Part shown: positions 58,995 through 64,000 of the stretch, one piece after another
Numbering within the stretch: position 1 is the first letter of the stretch
Layout of the letters: each line of letters begins with the position of its first letter
Origin: Tectiglobus diatomicola
GTDB lineage: Bacteria; Pseudomonadota; Alphaproteobacteria; Rhizobiales; Hyphomicrobiaceae
DNA length: 64,000 nt
Direction: 5' to 3'
Assembly: GCA_039583345.1 (NCBI GenBank)
Contig: JAZDSJ010000001.1
Span: forward strand, 62,001 to 126,000
The notes under the pieces: model-generated
Database searches by the model: none
What the model was told of the DNA's origin: nothing
Seen by the model: only the letters and a program-made list of their open reading frames with translations
Position numbers and translations under genes: made by a program

Positions 58995-59990
58995 TTAAAA
59001 GATAATTTCAGTCTTATTAATTTCTGACAACGAAACTTTCGGTCGTGCACCAACATCAGTAATGACTTTGCCAGCTGCATAACTACCAAAACGTCCACAT
59101 AATCCTAAATCTAACCCATTTGAAAACCCAAATAGAAAGCCCGCAGAATATAAATCTCCTGCACCTGTGGTATCAATTACTTTTTCTACAGCATATGGAG
59201 GTATTGCAACTGTCTCCTCTTTTGAAATAATTATAGAACCTTTTTCACCTCTAGTAAGCGCTGCAAACTTTACGTCGCAACATACTAATTCTGCGGCGAC
59301 ATTAAAATCTTCAACTTGATACAATGAATTAATTTCATCTTCATTTGCAAATAAGATATCCACGTGAGACTTTATAAATTCGAGAAATTCTTCTCGATGT
59401 CGACAAACGCAAGAACTATCAGAAAGTGTAAGTGATACATAGCGTTCTGAACGCTTTGCTATTTTTGCAGCTGTATAAAAAGTATCCTTTGTTAAATTCG
59501 CATCGAAAAGATAGCCTTCTAGATATAAGATTTTACTAGCAGCTATTATTTCTTTATTTAGATCCCCTGATTCAAGTTTGGGGCTAATTCCTAAATAAGT
59601 ATTCATTGTACGTTCACCATCTGGGGTTACTAAAACTATAGATCGGGCTGTGGATGCCCCTCCAGAAAATGGCTTTACGTTATATACTATCCCAGCTGAG
59701 TTGATATCGTATGTAAAGGTCTTACCTAATTCGTCATCTGCAACCTTGCCAAAATATACGGCCTTTCCACCAAACGAAGCAATACCCACCATGGTATTAG
59801 CTGCAGAACCACCAGAAACCTGAGCTACAGGGTTAATTGATCTATAAAGCTTTGTAATTTCATTGGAATCAAGAAGTTGCATGCTTCCTTTTTTAAGTTT
59901 ATTCTCGATAAGAAATTCGTCGTCGCACTCAGCAATGATGTCAACAATAGCATTACCAACACCAGCTACGTCGTAATGGTTTTTAGCCAT
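58995..59990 (-). CDS. PfkB-family kinase, adenosine kinase-like
   Basis: A 331-residue sugar/nucleoside kinase. The N-terminal DVAGVGNAIVDIIAECDD and VSGGSAANTMVGIASFGG motifs are those of the bacterial adenosine kinase-like branch of the PfkB family. The anion-hole and catalytic base motif DTTGAGDLYSAGFLFG is at ~255-270, and NEDEI (~215) is the metal-binding stretch. It probably phosphorylates adenosine to AMP or another nucleoside; substrate specificity is not provable by eye. Length is normal. Because purH is broken in this window, a salvage enzyme of this kind would be useful. Confidence 0.85.
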   Translation of the reverse strand: MAKNHYDVAGVGNAIVDIIAECDDEFLIENKLKKGSMQLLDSNEITKLYRSINPVAQVSGGSAANTMVGIASFGGKAVYFGKVADDELGKTFTYDINSAGIVYNVKPFSGGASTARSIVLVTPDGERTMNTYLGISPKLESGDLNKEIIAASKILYLEGYLFDANLTKDTFYTAAKIAKRSERYVSLTLSDSSCVCRHREEFLEFIKSHVDILFANEDEINSLYQVEDFNVAAELVCCDVKFAALTRGEKGSIIISKEETVAIPPYAVEKVIDTTGAGDLYSAGFLFGFSNGLDLGLCGRFGSYAAGKVITDVGARPKVSLSEINKTEIIF

Positions 59991-60168
59991 TCATTTTCTC
60001 CCATCCACTCAACTCAGTAAGAGCCTGTGTATGTATTTTAAAAATCGCAATTAAGGTTTGTAATTTGAACCTTGGTCTTAATTGTTAATCCTAAGCAGGG
60101 AACGGATTAAAAATAACTAGATAAGAAAGGATATAAGCCACAAAGAACTGTAGCTTTTTATCTTTAGC

Positions 60169-61188
60169 TTACATAGCAGCAAGTTCAAGAACTAAACGCT
60201 CAGTAAGTTCATTTTCAAGATCTGGATTACGCCTAATTAATTTAATTGTATGGAAAATGTGAGACAGGGCAGCATTAAGATGGCTATTTGTCCATCTTCT
60301 ACATTGTTTAGCTACTTTATCTCTTTGTTTAAAAAAAAGGGGTGGACGTAGTAAGCGAGCTGCTTCATCAAACGATTTTCCCGAATCAAGAGAGCCGCGC
60401 AAGCGACTTAAGCGTATAAAATGTCTTTGCAAGGCACTTACTATTATATGTGGATTTTCTCCTGAACTTAAAAAGCGAAGCAGTTCAAAGCTTGCTTTTT
60501 CCACATCACCTTGAGCAGTAAAGTTAACAACATCATCAAGTGCTATAGCACAAGTATCACCCATGATAGTAAGAATATCTTCACATGAAATTTCTTTATG
60601 ATTTGCAGCATAGAGCATTATTTTTTCAATTTCACTTCGCGATTGTGCGCGGTCAACACCCAGACGCTCTTGCAGTGTTTGTTTTGCATCTTCTGTAATT
60701 ATATATCCTTCTTTATATAACATTTCATCAATAAGTATACTAAGTTCATTTTGGGTATCAGGGAAGCAAGGTAATGCCGCTGCAGATTCTGATGCTTCAA
60801 ATAATTTACGGATTGCGTCGTTTGGTTTAAGACTTCCTCCCTCCACTATGAGGGTAGCATCAAGAAATTTTATGTTTAAAATTTGCTTTACTAAAGCTGG
60901 GCTAATACGACGACTGAGAGATGTTCTTACAACTTTGTGTTCTGCAAACATGGGAATGGTTTGAAGCTCAACAAGTAACCTTTCGGGTGTCTCATCAATA
61001 TCCGAAGCACTAATGTTAATGATTTCCGATCGTTGTTGAAACTGTTCAGTTAAGCTTAGGCTGAGCTTTTTGGCCCGCTCATTGACCAACCCCAAATCTG
61101 TGCCATATATGAGCATGGCTCTATATTTTTTTGGTGGATTAATTATAAAGGTCTTCGATTGTGTAGGTTTTATAGCGACCATCGACAC
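60169..61188 (-). CDS. holA: DNA polymerase III delta subunit
   Basis: The clamp-loader subunit that opens the sliding clamp. The 339 residues start, after ~22 residues, with YRAMLIYGTDLGLVNERAKKL. They continue with LIVEGGSLKPNDAIRKLFEAS, ISCEDILTIMGDT, DDVVNFTAQGDVEKASFELL, SALQRHFIRLSRL and a C-terminal RRNPDLENELTERLVLELA, all in the order of alphaproteobacterial HolA. Its start is nine bases after the lptE stop, so leuS, lptE and holA form one leftward operon, converging on parB as in other alphaproteobacteria. Confidence 0.92.
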   Translation of the reverse strand: MSMVAIKPTQSKTFIINPPKKYRAMLIYGTDLGLVNERAKKLSLSLTEQFQQRSEIINISASDIDETPERLLVELQTIPMFAEHKVVRTSLSRRISPALVKQILNIKFLDATLIVEGGSLKPNDAIRKLFEASESAAALPCFPDTQNELSILIDEMLYKEGYIITEDAKQTLQERLGVDRAQSRSEIEKIMLYAANHKEISCEDILTIMGDTCAIALDDVVNFTAQGDVEKASFELLRFLSSGENPHIIVSALQRHFIRLSRLRGSLDSGKSFDEAARLLRPPLFFKQRDKVAKQCRRWTNSHLNAALSHIFHTIKLIRRNPDLENELTERLVLELAAM

Positions 61189-61197
61189 CTTAATAGG

Positions 61198-61755
61198 CTA
61201 GTGTTTAGACTTGATACGAGACATAGAAAGCTCTAACTGACTTTTAATGTCGCGAGCAACTGTAGTTGCAGCGCGTCTCGTGGCATCCTCACGAGCTCGA
61301 ACATTAGAAAATATTGATCCAAATCTTTCAAATCCTGCACGCCCGTAGCTGAAACTGTCAATAATTACTGTATCATCTAAAATGTCGATCAGTTTAAAAT
61401 TTGCATCAATTTGATATATCTGACCAGCTGAGTCACCAGTAGAGCTAACTAGTGTTGATGTTATTCGTTCTGTTACGGTTATGTCGAGTCTATATTTTAC
61501 AGAATTTGAATTTTTACCACCAGAATTCTGAAACTTTAGTTCATTTCTAATTATTTGTCCGGCTCGTCCAGGTATGTTAGAAATTTTAATTGAACTTAAT
61601 TTATCTGCTAAACTTTCTTTACCAAAATAGGAGCTTGCATATATTGGCCTAAGACTATTAACACCACATCCTGAAAGTGATATTGAAATTGTTAGAGCCA
61701 AAACCAGGCCAGCCTGACTTAAACAAGCCGAATTAAATAATTTTTTCTCGAACAT
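61198..61755 (-). CDS. lptE: LPS-assembly lipoprotein LptE
   Basis: LptE plugs the LptD outer-membrane channel that delivers lipopolysaccharide. After a hydrophobic signal, the lipobox LSGC marks the lipidated Cys (~residue 30), followed by LRPIYA. The middle reads LSSIKISNIPGRAGQIIRNELKF and TERITS, typical of the family. I start at the ATG at 61755; an in-frame GTG at 61779 would add eight residues. Length (~185) is normal. Located between leuS and holA as in relatives, which supports the call. Its retention suggests LPS is still exported. Confidence 0.88.
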   Translation of the reverse strand: MFEKKLFNSACLSQAGLVLALTISISLSGCGVNSLRPIYASSYFGKESLADKLSSIKISNIPGRAGQIIRNELKFQNSGGKNSNSVKYRLDITVTERITSTLVSSTGDSAGQIYQIDANFKLIDILDDTVIIDSFSYGRAGFERFGSIFSNVRAREDATRRAATTVARDIKSQLELSMSRIKSKH

Positions 61756-61788
61756 AGTTTCACTCAGAAAAAGCCTCACTAGGATGAC

Positions 61789-64000
61789 TTATATTACAAT
61801 ATTAACTATCTTATTTGGCACTACTATAACCTTGCTTGGTGTTTTACCCTTTAAAGCACGAGAAACTATATCTAGCTCAAAAACTTTTCTCTTTACTTCA
61901 TCGCTACTAGTAGACCTCTTTATTCTTAGTTCATCTTTACGCTTTCCATTTATCTGTATGGCAATTGTAACTGTATCGTCAACTATAAGTTCTTTATCAA
62001 CAGTTGGCCAAGGCTGCTCTGCCAGTAATGTTTGGTATCCCAATCGAGACCAACACTCCTCAGCTAGATGGGGCATAATAGGCCCAATTAATTGAACTAA
62101 AAGTTCAAAGGCCTCTCGAATAGCCCAGTCAAGTCCTTGTCCCTTTTTGTTAACTCTAAGCTGAATATGATTAACAAAATCATGAATCTGAGCTATCGCG
62201 ACGTTGAAACGTAAATTCTCTATATTTTTTTCAACTAAATAAACTGCTTTATGTGATGCGCGACGTAAAAAAAGAGCGTCACTGCCAAAATTAACTGGTT
62301 GGGGCGTATGAATTTTGCAGACCTTTTGCTCAGTTGTGTCAATTAAACGCCAAATTCGTTGTATGAATTTAGACGCTCCAACAATACCAGCCTCCGTCCA
62401 AATAATATCACGCTCAGGTGGACTATCTGATAACATAAACCAACGTGCACAATCAGCACCATATTTTGAGATAATATCATCCGGATCTATAATGTTCTTT
62501 TTTGATTTAGACATTTTTACGATGTCACCAATTTCGACGGTCTCACCAGATTTTACAAGTTTTGCAATACGATTTTTACCTTCACCTTCAGTACGAACTT
62601 CCTTTGGCTCAAACCAAATGCGTCTTTCATTGGTAGTTTTCTGAAAATAGCACTCGTGTACAACCATACCTTGTGTAAGTAGGGCATTGAACGGTTCTTT
62701 AATATCTGCAGGTAAGTTTCCTGTTACTCCCATCGCTCGTGAGAAAAATCGTGAATATAGTAAATGCAGAATAGCATGCTCAATGCCTCCAATATATTGA
62801 TCTACCGGCAACCAGTATTTTGCCGAATCATGGTCTACGGGTGTATCGTGGTTAGGTGATGTGAATCGTGTGTAATACCACGATGAGTCAACGAAAGTAT
62901 CCATGGTATCTGTCTCACGTCTCGCAAGCTTTCCACACTTTGGACAACACACTAAAGCCCAAGATGGGTGTCTGTCTAAAGGGTTTCCGAAAGTGTCAAA
63001 AGACACATCACCGGGAAGAACTATCGGTAAATCTTTTTCAGGTACTGGCACAGCACCGCAATCATCACAATGAACAATTGGAATCGGACAGCCCCAGTAT
63101 CTCTGGCGTGATATTCCCCAGTCGCGTAGCCTGAAATATGTTACTCGCTCAACAACTGAAGCGTCGTCAAGATCCATTTCCTCAAGCTTTTTTGCTACGG
63201 CATCAAATGCTCTCTTGGTATCAAGGCCATTAAGAAATTTCGAATTAATTATAACACCATCATCAGTGAAGGCTTTTTGACCAATTGTAAAATTAGCGGG
63301 ATCCGCATCTCGTGGCGCAACAACTGGAATAACAGGCAAGTTATATTTGCGAGCAAAATCAAGATCTCGTTGATCTCCTGAAGGACAACCGAACACCGCA
63401 CCTGTGCCGTATTCTGAAAGTATGAAATTCGCTACGTAAATTGGCAGCTCCCATTCGTGGTCTAAGGGGTGTTTTGCTTTAATACCAATATCGAAGCCTT
63501 TTTTTTCGATTTTTTCTAAATCTATAATTGATGTGCCGGCTTGACGGCATTCCTCACAAAAATCTGCCAACTTTGAATTAGTTGCGGCAGCAGCTCTAGA
63601 AAGTGGATGATCTGGCGCAATAGCTACGAACGAAGCACCAAAAATCGTATCAGGACGTGTAGTGTAGACTTTCAGTTCCTTAATGCCTTCAATTTCGTAA
63701 TTTAATTTCCATCTTATCAACAGACCGTGAGATTTTCCGATCCAATTTGCTTGCATTAACCGTACGTTTTCCGGCCAATTTTTTAGCTCGGCTAAACCTT
63801 CAAGAAGGTCATCAGCAAACTCAGTGATTTTTAGGAACCATTGCGTCAATTCACGTTGTTCAACCAAAGCGCCCGATCGCCAACCTCTGCCCTCGATCAC
63901 TTGTTCATTTGCCAGAACTGTATGATCCACTGGATCCCAATTTACCTTTGAAGATTTTCTGTACGCTAGACCTCGGGAAAAAAAATCTAGAAAAAGTTTT
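61789..64000 (-). CDS. leuS: leucyl-tRNA synthetase, 5' partial
   Basis: The frame is open to the right edge; the most distal residues read LFLDFFSRGLAYRKSS, so the start and the HIGH motif lie beyond the window and about 735 residues are present. The editing domain contains VYTTRPDTIFGASFVAIAPDHPL and EYGTGAVFGCPSGDQRD. The zinc-like insertion CDDCGAVPVPEKDLP and the catalytic domain with DTMDTFVDSSWYYTRFT follow. The class I signature KMSKSKKNIIDP (normally KMSKSKGN; Gly has become Lys) and the anticodon-binding region complete it. It attaches leucine to its tRNAs. First gene of the leuS-lptE-holA operon. Confidence 0.96.
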   Translation of the reverse strand, partial: KLFLDFFSRGLAYRKSSKVNWDPVDHTVLANEQVIEGRGWRSGALVEQRELTQWFLKITEFADDLLEGLAELKNWPENVRLMQANWIGKSHGLLIRWKLNYEIEGIKELKVYTTRPDTIFGASFVAIAPDHPLSRAAAATNSKLADFCEECRQAGTSIIDLEKIEKKGFDIGIKAKHPLDHEWELPIYVANFILSEYGTGAVFGCPSGDQRDLDFARKYNLPVIPVVAPRDADPANFTIGQKAFTDDGVIINSKFLNGLDTKRAFDAVAKKLEEMDLDDASVVERVTYFRLRDWGISRQRYWGCPIPIVHCDDCGAVPVPEKDLPIVLPGDVSFDTFGNPLDRHPSWALVCCPKCGKLARRETDTMDTFVDSSWYYTRFTSPNHDTPVDHDSAKYWLPVDQYIGGIEHAILHLLYSRFFSRAMGVTGNLPADIKEPFNALLTQGMVVHECYFQKTTNERRIWFEPKEVRTEGEGKNRIAKLVKSGETVEIGDIVKMSKSKKNIIDPDDIISKYGADCARWFMLSDSPPERDIIWTEAGIVGASKFIQRIWRLIDTTEQKVCKIHTPQPVNFGSDALFLRRASHKAVYLVEKNIENLRFNVAIAQIHDFVNHIQLRVNKKGQGLDWAIREAFELLVQLIGPIMPHLAEECWSRLGYQTLLAEQPWPTVDKELIVDDTVTIAIQINGKRKDELRIKRSTSSDEVKRKVFELDIVSRALKGKTPSKVIVVPNKIVNIVI

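Noticed and set aside
1..64000. tRNA genes, CRISPR arrays, insertion sequences and prophage genes
   Set aside because: No GGTTCGAATCC-like T-loops, no regularly spaced repeats and no transposase or phage motifs were seen on either strand by eye.

Overview
The window looks like a piece of an alphaproteobacterial chromosome (Rhodospirillales-like gene content and gene order) from a host-restricted bacterium whose genome is eroding. It is A+T rich. By my own sum of the genes listed here, only about 65% is coding. Long gaps of 0.3 to 1.9 kb carry no open frame, several genes are clearly broken (purH, parA, a parvulin-type isomerase, a DUF1513 protein), and I saw no insertion sequence, prophage, tRNA, rRNA or CRISPR array. 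This pattern (conserved housekeeping genes, low coding density, no mobile DNA) fits a long-term endosymbiont such as the tunicate symbiont Candidatus Endolissoclinum; that name is a hypothesis, not something the sequence proves.

Layout. 0-4 kb: end of a KamA/EpmB-type aminomutase, a wrecked purH, and a heparinase II/III-family gene. 4-13 kb: a periplasmic DUF3299 protein, two DEAD-box RNA helicases, the nucleoid protein GapR and the Tex factor. 13-26 kb: class II DAHP synthase, a CBS-domain protein, the ergothioneine pair EgtB-EgtD, UDP-glucose dehydrogenase, an MFS transporter, a Crp/Fnr regulator and a small membrane protein with an 11-base homopolymer frameshift. 26-40 kb: an RcdA-like DUF1465 protein, an unrecognised 595-residue exported membrane protein, a YbjQ-family protein, argJ, a dead parvulin gene, secA with an extra block of about 90 residues, NDUFA12, DUF2155 and a dead DUF1513 gene. 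40-46 kb: chorismate mutase, gatC, a metallo-hydrolase, rplM-rpsI, then dnaQ-coaE-maf. 46-64 kb: hemE, hemJ, rho, mnmE, mnmG, rsmG, dead parA, parB, an AT-hook-like protein, adenosine kinase-like PfkB, holA, lptE and the C-terminal part of leuS.

The right third is the classic alphaproteobacterial origin neighbourhood. The non-coding stretch between maf (leftward) and hemE (rightward) has the position of the Caulobacter/Rickettsia origin, contains near-consensus DnaA boxes, and the genes next to it point away on both sides. About 7 kb to the right lie two parS-like 16-mers, one inside rsmG and one in a degenerate duplicate of the rsmG 5' end. ParB is intact but its partner ParA is a pseudogene, so chromosome segregation here may be ParB/parS-based without its own ParA.

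Metabolically the window shows an organism that respires (NDUFA12, haem genes), makes arginine precursors (ArgJ) and probably ergothioneine, and enters the shikimate pathway. It has lost purH, and aroE and hemH are missing from positions where relatives usually carry them. Adenosine kinase may compensate for the purH loss through salvage.
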